From an uncultured Acidobacteriota bacterium (GTDB lineage Bacteria > Acidobacteriota > Blastocatellia > Pyrinomonadales > Pyrinomonadaceae), in assembly GCA_902826385.1 (NCBI GenBank), contig CADEEU010000002.1, positions 2,102 through 15,291 on the forward strand: a stretch of DNA of 13,190 nucleotides. The letters are read 5' to 3'. The notes under the pieces are model-generated. The model ran no database searches. It was given only the letters and a program-made list of their open reading frames with translations, and was not told the DNA's origin. This document shows, piece after piece, positions 6,464 through 13,097 of the stretch. The first letter of the stretch is position 1. The number at the start of each line of letters is the position of its first letter. Made by a program: the position numbers and the translations under genes.

Positions 6464-8326
6464 TTAAAAATGCATTCGGGAAGTTATCGAGTAACTCCGA
6501 TCAGCCGCCGCGTTCTGAGAATCTCTTGCCGTCAGAATGAAATTCCAGCTTCCTTTAGACCGCATTCGGCCGCGTAATGAGCCTGTTGCGGCATCAAGCA
6601 TCAGGCCAGGAGGAAGATTACCGCCCGAAACCGACCATACATAATTTCCCGTGCCGCCCGAAGCCTGCAGGCTTTGATCGTAGTAACGATGCCTAACGGC
6701 GTTCGGCAGGGCGTTTGTCACGATCTGTACCGGAGCCGCAGCGCATTGTCCTGTAAAAGCGCACGATGTTGCAGCGTTCAACAGGTCGAAGTCAGCGCCA
6801 ATGTCTTTTCCGTCTGTCCCTGCATTTCGGTATGGGCTGGAGGCAGCAAGGCGATAGTTGCCGTTGCCCAGATCGACAAATCCGACGGCGTTCAAATCGG
6901 CCGGAAAGAAATTGCCGTTTGGATACGCTCCGGAAAAAGCAGAGCCGGCGACCAGGACGTTCTTAAGAAATAGCCAATTAGTAAAGTGGCCATTCAGGGT
7001 TGGAACGCCGACGCCGGTGTCCGTGCCGACGACGCCTGTCGAACCGTGGGTCGTCAGGTTGTTTTGGTAAATAAACTGGTCGGCCCGCGGATTATTTTCC
7101 GCGAGCACGGGAGCAGTTATCATGAACCCCGTGTTGTGCTCGATCGAAATTTCGGCCGGGCCGCGGATTATTTGAAAAAGCCTGCCGGTTGCACCGTTCA
7201 GCCCGGTTACGTGAATTAAGTTGTCGCGAACGGCGACGCGCGTCGTTCGCTGGCTTGGGAAAATATCGTCATCGCCGGAGATATTGAAACCCTGGCCGAG
7301 ATTAATAAATACGTTCCGCCGTATAGTTATGTCCTGGGTTGCCGACCAGGGTGCAGTTCCATCTTGGTTTCTCGGCGTGATTAGAAGGCCAAAGCCCTGC
7401 TGAGCCGCAGCCGGACTATTCTCAAACCGGTTTCCTTCAACAAGCACGCGGCGAGCGTTTTTGAATTCGAGCAGATTCTTAATCGTCCATGAAGTACCGA
7501 TCCACGACAGAGGTTTGAAGAAATGATTTCCCCTGATCTCGATGTCCGATGGGACCAGATTCACGATTGACGGATCGGCCCCGCCGAACATGACATTTTC
7601 ACCAGAGCCTTCCAGATAGTTGTTGGCGATCTTCAACGGCCCCGGGCTGTTGCCCGACCAAAGCGCCTGTGAGTCGGCTCCGATCTCTTTAAAATCTGCG
7701 ACGAACGAATCGATTACGGCAACGGTCGCACCGTTCATCGCAACACCACGACGACCGCCAACCGCCGGGTCGCCGTGGATATAACAGCGGTCGAATGTAA
7801 TGTTGTTGGGCAACGCCGCAACGGAAGTTTCACCGCCGCCGATGCTGATCAGGTTGCTTACGAAATACCCGGCGGCAGGCCTGATCTCAATGCCGACGAA
7901 ACGATAGTGATGTGCGCCCGATTGCGTATTGATCGCGGATGAGCCGCCAGGAGAAACGACAATCTTCGGCATGTTTGCGGCATCGGCGGGACCGACCCGG
8001 TTTCCCGGTGCGGGCAGACTGGCGTAATTCGATGAGCGTATGTAAATCCAGCCGCTCCCGGTCTTGTTCGGAAGGCGTATCGGTCCGTTAAAAATCGCTC
8101 CGGCCTGCAGAACGATAGTGTCGCCAAGCTGCGCATTATTGATCGCTGTTTGCAAATTTCCACCGGCGTTGACGGTGAGAACGTTCCCCGTCGGCGGAGA
8201 ATAGGTTGTATCGACGTAAGTCTGCGGCAGATTTGGCGGTGCGGCATTCGCGCTAACAACTGCAAAGAAAAAAACCAAGATCGCGAGTGCACAAAAGAGC
8301 CCCGGCAACCCGATGACGTTGTTCAT
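6464..8326 (-). CDS. Secreted right-handed beta-helix protein with C-terminal He_PIG domain (third gene of the operon)
   Basis: This 620-residue exported protein has a signal peptide at about 1-28 ending in S-A-N-A-A. It then has a short region with G-G-N-L-Q-T-A-I-N-N-A-Q-L-G-D-T-I-V-L (55-73), the usual first turn of pectate-lyase-like beta helices. Parallel beta-helix coils follow to about residue 470, with recurrent x-I-x-x-N-x-F/I rungs such as I-E-I-R-G-N-H-F-F and V-L-V-E-G-N-R-F. The block around 243-300 (V-M-F-G-G-A-D-P-S-I to E-G-N-R-F-E-N) is one I recognise from acidobacterial beta-helix proteins. Residues 531-620 form a putative-Ig (He_PIG) domain shared with the two upstream genes. 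GGGAG at 8338-8342 serves as ribosome site, somewhat far (11 bases) from ATG. No catalytic set can be assigned. Polysaccharide binding or cleavage outside the cell is the likely role. No terminator hairpin is seen after the stop. Confidence 0.88.
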   Translation of the reverse strand: MNNVIGLPGLFCALAILVFFFAVVSANAAPPNLPQTYVDTTYSPPTGNVLTVNAGGNLQTAINNAQLGDTIVLQAGAIFNGPIRLPNKTGSGWIYIRSSNYASLPAPGNRVGPADAANMPKIVVSPGGSSAINTQSGAHHYRFVGIEIRPAAGYFVSNLISIGGGETSVAALPNNITFDRCYIHGDPAVGGRRGVAMNGATVAVIDSFVADFKEIGADSQALWSGNSPGPLKIANNYLEGSGENVMFGGADPSIVNLVPSDIEIRGNHFFKPLSWIGTSWTIKNLLEFKNARRVLVEGNRFENSPAAAQQGFGLLITPRNQDGTAPWSATQDITIRRNVFINLGQGFNISGDDDIFPSQRTTRVAVRDNLIHVTGLNGATGRLFQIIRGPAEISIEHNTGFMITAPVLAENNPRADQFIYQNNLTTHGSTGVVGTDTGVGVPTLNGHFTNWLFLKNVLVAGSAFSGAYPNGNFFPADLNAVGFVDLGNGNYRLAASSPYRNAGTDGKDIGADFDLLNAATSCAFTGQCAAAPVQIVTNALPNAVRHRYYDQSLQASGGTGNYVWSVSGGNLPPGLMLDAATGSLRGRMRSKGSWNFILTARDSQNAAADRSYSITSRMHF

Positions 8327-8411
8327 TTTTGAAAAATCTCCCTAAAAACTGCTGGGCAAAATGAGCAAAAGGGGGGTAAGTCAACGGGGGTTGCTAAATC
8401 TACCTAATTTT

Positions 8412-10151
8412 CTAGAAATGAAGCCGCGAGACGACAGTAAACGCCCGGCTCGTTGTGGATGTAGCGTTCTGGACATCTTGTACGGTTAGAGTAAAGTTGT
8501 AGTTTCCATTCACTCTTACCCGGCCGCGGATCACGCCTGTTGCAGCGTCAAGCCATAATCCCGGCGGCAAGGTTCCGGCTGAAACGGACCATAAATAATT
8601 CCCGGAGCCGCCTGAAACCAATAGCGTTTCGTTATACGGCCGCAGACGAATTGCATTGGGCAAGGTGCCTGTAGCGATTTGCATCGGCGCTTGTACAAGC
8701 GGATGGGGGTAAGTGTAAGGCTGATAATGTGCCGTCCACGTGTTCGTCGCCGAGCAGCGATATAGCGTGTTAGCGTCCGTTGCCCAGTAGCCCACGCCGC
8801 CTTTGCCGGCATCGAGCGTTTCAGAACCAGTTGTACAGGTTGTCGGACGGTTGGCTAACAAGCCAAAACCCATACCGGTTGTTCCGTTAAATGGAGCTGA
8901 GGGTGAAGTTTGGGCAGAGGCGGAGACGGCATTGTAATAATCTCGCTCGGGCTTTACGTGGTCTCCAACACCCGGACTGATTGAGCTCCAGGGGTTCGAG
9001 ACATTCAGGGCGATTCGTGCTCCGGTATCTGACCAACGGTTATTCCAGATATACATCGGTTTAAGATTCCCGACAAAATCGCGGGCCGGTTGGCGCCAAC
9101 ATGGATAGCCAAAATATGTACTCGACGGCGACCGATTGCCGTCTCTGGAATTCGTCCCGTCACAGCGGCCGAGCTCGGTGTTATAACCTCCGTCGGATGG
9201 CGTGGTGGAACGGTAATGGGTCATTTCCAAAGGACTAGTGCTTTTGGTACTGAATGCCGTGTAACTGTTATTGAACCCCATGAATTCTCCCGATCCATGA
9301 TGATGAAAGCAACGGTAGCAGCCACCAAAGCCCGCCGCCTCGGAACCGCTGTCGACACGAATGTTGTTGTCGTAAAATTCGAAGTTTTGCGGCCCGCCGT
9401 TATGAGCAACACCGTGGCTTGCAACCCGGCAGTTCGTTGACGTGTTTTTTCTATATACGTACGCGGCATTCCCCCAGGCGTCGATACAGCCCATTCCGGG
9501 ATTGGTCATGGTCGTGATCGTGATCGTATTGTCCTCGACAAACATGTTGTTAGCCGTGCCTGTTTGTGACGGCGGCGGCGTATTGTTAATGGCGCCGATT
9601 GTTTGCGTCAGCATCACACTGCCCGTGCTTGTAAGCGTGTTGTGGTCGATCACTCCGTAAAAGTTTGCGTTACCCTGCGTATGGCCAAAAAAAATTGCGA
9701 TCGCTCCCGGTAAAGGATTGAAGGTATTGTGGTCAATGCGGATGCTCGACATCGTGTCCGTTGTGGAATCCGAATTCCCCGCGAACCAAATAGTGAATCC
9801 GGAGCCTCCGATGAAAGTAAAACCGGAGATTCGATAGAAATTATTGTTGACGCCCATGAGGCTGTCCATGAGGACAGCCTGTCCGCCGCCGACCGTTATG
9901 TTGCAGTTTCCGGCGGTTTGGCACATCAGCGAGACGCCTTTGTTGTTGGACAGAGTTACCGCGCCATTCCACGTGCATGAACCGTTCGGAACGATCACGG
10001 TATCGCCATTTTGCGCCTGGTTCACGGCCGTCTGAACCGCAGTCTGAGCGCATGATGCAGCGGTAATCGTCGCAGCGTCGGCTGATGCGGGAAAGAACAG
10101 CGCGACGGCGGCAATAGATATTGCAACTATTGTGATAGCTCTCAGTTTCAT
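8412..10151 (-). CDS. Secreted pectate-lyase-like beta-helix protein, Cys-rich, with C-terminal He_PIG domain (second gene)
   Basis: This 579-residue protein has a signal peptide at about 1-27. The first helix turn is Q-T-A-V-N-Q-A-Q-N-G-D-T-V-I-V-P (40-55), and beta-helix rungs follow to about 300 (I-D-H-N-T-F, V-E-D-N-T-I, Y-D-N-N-I). It has 12 cysteines, most probably paired as disulfides outside the cell. One cluster, G-G-C-Y-R-C-F-H-H-H-G-S-G-E (276-289), could bind a metal. Residues 445-485 (A-K-G-G-V-G-Y-W to Y-T-Y-P-H-P-L) resemble an end segment common in environmental beta-helix proteins. The last ~92 residues (488-579) are the He_PIG module shared by the operon. The start at 10151 is favoured by an AGGAG ribosome site and the signal peptide. 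An upstream in-frame start at 10199 would overlap the previous gene and put 16 residues before the signal. No lyase active site was confirmed. Confidence 0.88.
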   Translation of the reverse strand: MKLRAITIVAISIAAVALFFPASADAATITAASCAQTAVQTAVNQAQNGDTVIVPNGSCTWNGAVTLSNNKGVSLMCQTAGNCNITVGGGQAVLMDSLMGVNNNFYRISGFTFIGGSGFTIWFAGNSDSTTDTMSSIRIDHNTFNPLPGAIAIFFGHTQGNANFYGVIDHNTLTSTGSVMLTQTIGAINNTPPPSQTGTANNMFVEDNTITITTMTNPGMGCIDAWGNAAYVYRKNTSTNCRVASHGVAHNGGPQNFEFYDNNIRVDSGSEAAGFGGCYRCFHHHGSGEFMGFNNSYTAFSTKSTSPLEMTHYRSTTPSDGGYNTELGRCDGTNSRDGNRSPSSTYFGYPCWRQPARDFVGNLKPMYIWNNRWSDTGARIALNVSNPWSSISPGVGDHVKPERDYYNAVSASAQTSPSAPFNGTTGMGFGLLANRPTTCTTGSETLDAGKGGVGYWATDANTLYRCSATNTWTAHYQPYTYPHPLVQAPMQIATGTLPNAIRLRPYNETLLVSGGSGNYLWSVSAGTLPPGLWLDAATGVIRGRVRVNGNYNFTLTVQDVQNATSTTSRAFTVVSRLHF

Positions 10152-10156
10152 TTTGG

Positions 10157-10161
10157 CTCCT
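10157..10161 (-). promoter_or_regulatory. Ribosome binding site AGGAG of the second beta-helix gene
   Basis: AGGAG on the minus strand lies five bases before ATG 10151, inside the 19-base gap after the first gene's stop. It fixes the start and supports translation from a shared mRNA. Confidence 0.75.
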
Positions 10162-10170
10162 AAACCGAAA

Positions 10171-11844
10171 CTACGGGTGCAATCGACTGCTAACGGCAAA
10201 ACTCTGGCTCGCTGTCGCGGATGCGTTTTGGGCGTCCTGAACCGTAAGTGTAAAGTTCCAGGTTCCTCTCAATCGCGTGCGGCCCCTGATCAAGCCCGTT
10301 GTCGAATCGATCCACAAGCCCGGCGGCAGGCTGCCGGATGATACCGACCAAACGTAGTTTCCGGACCCGCCGGAGGCTTGGATTGTTTGGTCGTAAAAGC
10401 TGTGGCGGACCGCGTTCGGTAGGCTGGTGGTTCCTATCTGCATCGGTGCCGTTGCAAACTCGAAAGCTCCGAGATCGAAAAAGCCGCTTACCGGCCGGGC
10501 TTCGCTGGCTTGGTGTCTTAAGTAATGGCGGATTACATTATTAACGGAAAGGACGTCTGGATGCAGAGTGGTTCCGGCATTGACGGCCTGACCGGTTGAG
10601 GTAAGGCGAAAATCCTGCGTGGCCAGATCGACGAAGCCCGGTGCCGTTCCGATAACAGACGAGCTCGCGATGACGCTTCCGTTAAACGCCCCGTCGAACG
10701 AGTTTCGCCAGCCGGATTTCGACCAGTTATTTGTGAGCGAAAGCGTGCCGCTTTCTGCAAGCATCGCAAGAGTGGTTCCGGCGTTGACGGTGTAGAAGAT
10801 GTTATTTCGCGCGTCGCATGTTTCCTCGTTCGTCGAAAGTCTGAACAGGGCCGTATTTCCGTTGCGGCTAGACACGATCGTGTTGTTATAGAAATACAGC
10901 TTGCCCTTGCGATAATCGGCCAGCGTTCCGCTGTCGCCGCCGTAGTGCGTGATCTGATTGTTGCCGCCGTCGCCTTTCAACAGCACGTTGCCGTACACGA
11001 ACGTCTTGCGGTAATCGGGTGAGCTTAAGATTTGCGTGCTGTCTTCGGCATCGACGAGATCGAAATTGCGGTTGCCGCCTTCGATCCAGTTATAGCGTGC
11101 TACAAAACCGGCCGAACGGTCCTTGAGGTTATTGCCGCCGGCTCCCGCACGCAGCGGCCCGAAGCGGTTGTATTGGAACGTAATGTTTATCGCGGCGGTG
11201 TAATTATTGTGCTCGAACCCGCTTCCCACATTGCCGTTGCCGTAAATGTAATTGCCTTCGACCAGAATGTCTCGCGACGTATCGGTGTCGGACGAAGCGA
11301 TAAACAAACCGTTGCCGCTGTCGGTGATAATGTTGTTTCGGAAAGTTAGATTCTCGCCCTTTTCTACAAAGATCGCCGCCGCATTTTGAGCAAAGGTCTG
11401 TGTTTGCCCGTTGAACCGCGTGAACTGATAACTTTGGTGCGCTCCGCGGATTTCCAGATTTTCGATCGTAATGTATCGCGGCATGGTGTCGGCGGGAACG
11501 CTCGAGCCGCCGATCTTGATGGTAGCGCGGTTTTCATTCCAATAATTGAGGTTGGTCGGCGTTGCAGCGCCATTGCCATCAATTACCGGTCGTTCACCGT
11601 TCGGGCCAAGTACACCTCTGATCGTTATCGGCTGAGCGGCCGTGCCTTGGCGACAAATTACCCACTTTTCTTTGTACGGTGTTGATTTCCAGTAAATCAA
11701 AACCGTGTCGCCAGGCTGCAGCGAGGCCCATGGTACTTCGGCGACGGTGTCCAAAGCCGTGCCAGGTTTTACCTCATAAACGGCTGCATTGACGAAGCTA
11801 TTGCCCGCAAGAATCAGAAACGCAATTACAACAAAATGCTTCAT
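10171..11844 (-). CDS. Secreted right-handed beta-helix protein with C-terminal He_PIG domain (first gene of the operon)
   Basis: This 557-residue protein has a signal peptide at about 1-20, ending V-N-A-A. The N-terminal segment has L-Q-P-G-D-T-V-L-I (42-50) and Q-P-I-T-I-R-G-V (71-78), as in beta-helix proteins that begin with a pectate-lyase-like cap. Rungs of the form I-T-I-E-N-L-E-I-R-G, L-T-F-R-N-N-I-I and I-L-V-E-G-N-Y-I cover about 120-350. A G-F-F-D-L-G-A-F-E segment (454-462) closes the helix, a common ending in this group. Residues 466-557 are the He_PIG module. Only Cys64 and Cys343 are present, unlike the Cys-rich second protein. ATG 11844 is chosen because the signal peptide starts there; a TTG at 11883 would add 13 polar residues. 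It is probably involved in extracellular polysaccharide recognition or processing; the target is unknown. Confidence 0.88.
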   Translation of the reverse strand: MKHFVVIAFLILAGNSFVNAAVYEVKPGTALDTVAEVPWASLQPGDTVLIYWKSTPYKEKWVICRQGTAAQPITIRGVLGPNGERPVIDGNGAATPTNLNYWNENRATIKIGGSSVPADTMPRYITIENLEIRGAHQSYQFTRFNGQTQTFAQNAAAIFVEKGENLTFRNNIITDSGNGLFIASSDTDTSRDILVEGNYIYGNGNVGSGFEHNNYTAAINITFQYNRFGPLRAGAGGNNLKDRSAGFVARYNWIEGGNRNFDLVDAEDSTQILSSPDYRKTFVYGNVLLKGDGGNNQITHYGGDSGTLADYRKGKLYFYNNTIVSSRNGNTALFRLSTNEETCDARNNIFYTVNAGTTLAMLAESGTLSLTNNWSKSGWRNSFDGAFNGSVIASSSVIGTAPGFVDLATQDFRLTSTGQAVNAGTTLHPDVLSVNNVIRHYLRHQASEARPVSGFFDLGAFEFATAPMQIGTTSLPNAVRHSFYDQTIQASGGSGNYVWSVSSGSLPPGLWIDSTTGLIRGRTRLRGTWNFTLTVQDAQNASATASQSFAVSSRLHP

Positions 11845-11882
11845 TTTTGATCTGTCTTCGGGTGGGCCGAATAAGGGGTTCA

Positions 11883-11888
11883 ATTCTA
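11883..11888 (-). promoter_or_regulatory. Candidate -10 box of the beta-helix operon
   Basis: TAGAAT on the minus strand lies 38 bases upstream of ATG 11844. No good -35 hexamer is found at 16-18 bases, so the promoter could need an activator or the AT-rich repeats just upstream. Low confidence. Confidence 0.3.
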
Positions 11889-11910
11889 GCGAGAAGCTGG
11901 AGGGTACTTC

Positions 11911-11936
11911 TAATTTAAATAGATTTTTAATTTAAA
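11911..11936. repeat. AT-rich direct repeat upstream of the beta-helix operon
   Basis: TAATTTAAA occurs at 11911-11919 and again at 11928-11936, a 17-base period, in an AT-rich stretch within otherwise GC-balanced DNA. It could be an UP element or a pair of regulator sites, 23 bases upstream of the candidate -10 box. Confidence 0.45.
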
Positions 11937-11951
11937 GCTATTTCCGCAAGC

Positions 11952-11976
11952 AAAAAATAAACTTTGACAGCAAAGT
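11952..11976 (-). terminator. Weak hairpin with T-rich tail
   Basis: ACTTTG (11961-11966) and CAAAGT (11971-11976) pair perfectly around a 4-base loop. On the minus strand they are followed by a T-rich run (11952-11960). It could be a back-up terminator after the stronger one at 12022-12057. The stem is short and AT-rich. Confidence 0.3.
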
Positions 11977-12021
11977 CGGGTCTTAAATGTGGTTGTAAAA
12001 GAACATACGGAGGCGCAAACG

Positions 12022-12057
12022 AAAAAGCTGAAAGCCGACTCAATATCGGCTCTCAGC
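12022..12057 (-). terminator. Rho-independent terminator of the 29-residue-repeat protein gene
   Basis: A 12-bp stem (12046-12057 pairing with 12027-12038, one G-U pair) with a 7-base loop is followed on the minus strand by TTTTT (12022-12026). It starts 36 bases after the stop of the upstream gene. It separates that gene's transcription from the beta-helix operon. On the plus strand no T-tract follows, so it works in one direction. Confidence 0.85.
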
Positions 12058-12093
12058 CATAAAATTAGCGGTCCTTCGAATAACGGCCGGACG

Positions 12094-12996
12094 TCACCTG
12101 CGGACACCGATCCGTTTCTGCACCAGTTGCTCGACCGTAATATTCGGCTCGGTCGAACGAGCTTCGCGGACGTAGGCGGCGTCTATCTTGAATATTCTGA
12201 GTTTCACGACATCTTCGGAGCTTAGGTCGGTAAGTCCTTCGTTTCGAAGCTCGGTCAAAAATTCGGGCGTCACTTTGAAGATGCTGAACTTGACCAGATT
12301 TTCGAAATTATCAGTGCCGAAGCCCATCTCACGCGTCTTGCGGACGAATTCGGCATCGATCTTGAAAATCCTCGCTTTTACGAGATCTTCCATTCCGAGA
12401 TTCGGAAAACCGGTCGCCTTCATCTCGGCCATGAACTTACCGTCGATTTTGAAGATCGCCGCTTTCATAAGGTCGTCGAAGCCCAAATTGGGAAAATTTG
12501 CTCCTCTGAGATCGTCAGCGAGAGCGGTGGTAACGTTTAGCATGGCTGCCATGAACAGGCGTTCCTCGACAGTGGCGTTGTGATTGCCCTTGTCCGGCCG
12601 GGCCTCGATATCGAAACCACGGGTTTTCATCGCGTCAACGAAACTCATGTTCGGAGCAAACCTAAAAGTTCCCGATCCGCGGCCGGCCGCAAATGATCCT
12701 TCACACTCGATAGTTCCGGCTTCGCGGGCGATTTTAAAACTCACACGTCCGTTCTCGGTATCGCTTCGGTTAAGTCCCTGCAGGTCGTTGTAATCAAAAG
12801 TCGATCCGTGTTGGTTCCGGCCGCCCCGCTCGTTCTTTCGCTCAAAAGACAGGTGTATCTTTTCCGATTTTTCCTTCTTCGCCTCGGCCGTCCATTCGCC
12901 CGTGATCTGGTTTTGGGCAAGGATCGTTCCCGGCCCGATATAAAGAGCGACTAGTGCAAGGGCGAGCAATCCCGAAAACAATAAGTTCTTTCGCAT
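12094..12996 (-). CDS. Secreted protein with C-terminal tandem 29-residue repeats
   Basis: This 300-residue protein has a signal peptide (about 1-27, I-L-A-Q cleavage zone). A beta-rich domain (30-130) includes I-T-G-E-W (31-35), R-E-A-G-T-I-E-C-E-G (91-100) and G-S-G-T-F-R-F-A-P-N (107-116). About five repeats follow, at 154-182, 183-211, 212-240, 241-269 and 270-297. The repeat pattern is K-I-D-x-x-F-x-x-E-x-x-x-x-G-F-x-N-L-x-x-E-D-L-V-K-x-R-I-F. The predicted fold is a chain of short helices suited to protein-protein contact. Similar domain pairs occur in acidobacterial secreted proteins and next to BlaR1/M56-type peptidase domains, where the repeat usually reads R-I-H-G-V. There is no protease motif here. 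A strong GGAGGT site four bases before ATG and a terminator after the stop mark a one-gene transcript. The exact role is unknown. Confidence 0.87.
   Translation of the reverse strand: MRKNLLFSGLLALALVALYIGPGTILAQNQITGEWTAEAKKEKSEKIHLSFERKNERGGRNQHGSTFDYNDLQGLNRSDTENGRVSFKIAREAGTIECEGSFAAGRGSGTFRFAPNMSFVDAMKTRGFDIEARPDKGNHNATVEERLFMAAMLNVTTALADDLRGANFPNLGFDDLMKAAIFKIDGKFMAEMKATGFPNLGMEDLVKARIFKIDAEFVRKTREMGFGTDNFENLVKFSIFKVTPEFLTELRNEGLTDLSSEDVVKLRIFKIDAAYVREARSTEPNITVEQLVQKRIGVRR
12106..12537 (-). repeat. Five tandem ~87-bp protein-coding repeats
   Basis: This is the coding region for residues 154-297 of the repeat protein. Four units are exactly 29 residues and the last is 28. The I-F-K-(I/V) junction recurs at each of the four unit boundaries. 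The units are diverged at the DNA level, so this is an old expansion rather than an unstable microsatellite. Confidence 0.8.
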
Positions 12997-13000
12997 GAAA

Positions 13001-13006
13001 ACCTCC
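13001..13006 (-). promoter_or_regulatory. Strong Shine-Dalgarno GGAGGT of the repeat-protein gene
   Basis: GGAGGT on the minus strand lies four bases... spacer 12997-13000 before ATG 12996. It is the best ribosome site in the window and fixes the start. Confidence 0.8.
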
Positions 13007-13034
13007 GATGTTTCGATTCAAGTGATATTTGCTA

Positions 13035-13097
13035 GTCACCTGGGAAACACCAACGCGGGGCCGTTTGTGACAAATACGGCGGGTCACCTGCGAAAAC
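13035..13097. repeat. Direct repeat flanking a 21-bp inverted repeat, upstream of the repeat-protein gene
   Basis: GTCACCTGGGAAAC (13035-13048) and GTCACCTGCGAAAAC (13083-13097) are near-identical direct repeats 48 bases apart. Between them lies an imperfect palindrome (13060-13080) with arms GCCGT/ACGGC and an inner TTTGT-G-ACAAA. The set lies 39-101 bases upstream of ATG 12996 and has the look of an operator or promoter region. No convincing -10/-35 pair was found. Confidence 0.45.

Noticed and set aside
6464..6484. Terminal S-R-M-H-F / S-R-L-H-F as an outer-membrane beta-barrel insertion signal
   Set aside because: The last residues belong to the final strand of the He_PIG domain, no barrel is predicted, and one of the three copies ends in Pro instead of Phe.
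8327..8411. Internal promoter in front of the third beta-helix gene, from a TTGACT hexamer
   Set aside because: No acceptable -10 box at 16-18 bases; the surrounding runs of C and T explain the match.
10152..10199. Upstream start for the second beta-helix gene
   Set aside because: It would place 16 polar residues before the signal peptide and overlap the preceding gene; ATG 10151 has an AGGAG site.
11910..12107. Short minus-strand frame across the terminator region
   Set aside because: It runs through the Rho-independent terminator and AT-rich control region, with Cys/Phe-rich nonsense-like composition and no ribosome site.
12106..12537. CRISPR-like array
   Set aside because: The periodicity is 87 bases, in frame, diverged between units and encodes a 29-residue protein repeat.
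13064..13074. ECF41-type promoter suggested by TGTCACA on the minus strand
   Set aside because: The expected CGTC about 16 bases downstream is absent; the heptamer is explained by the palindrome.
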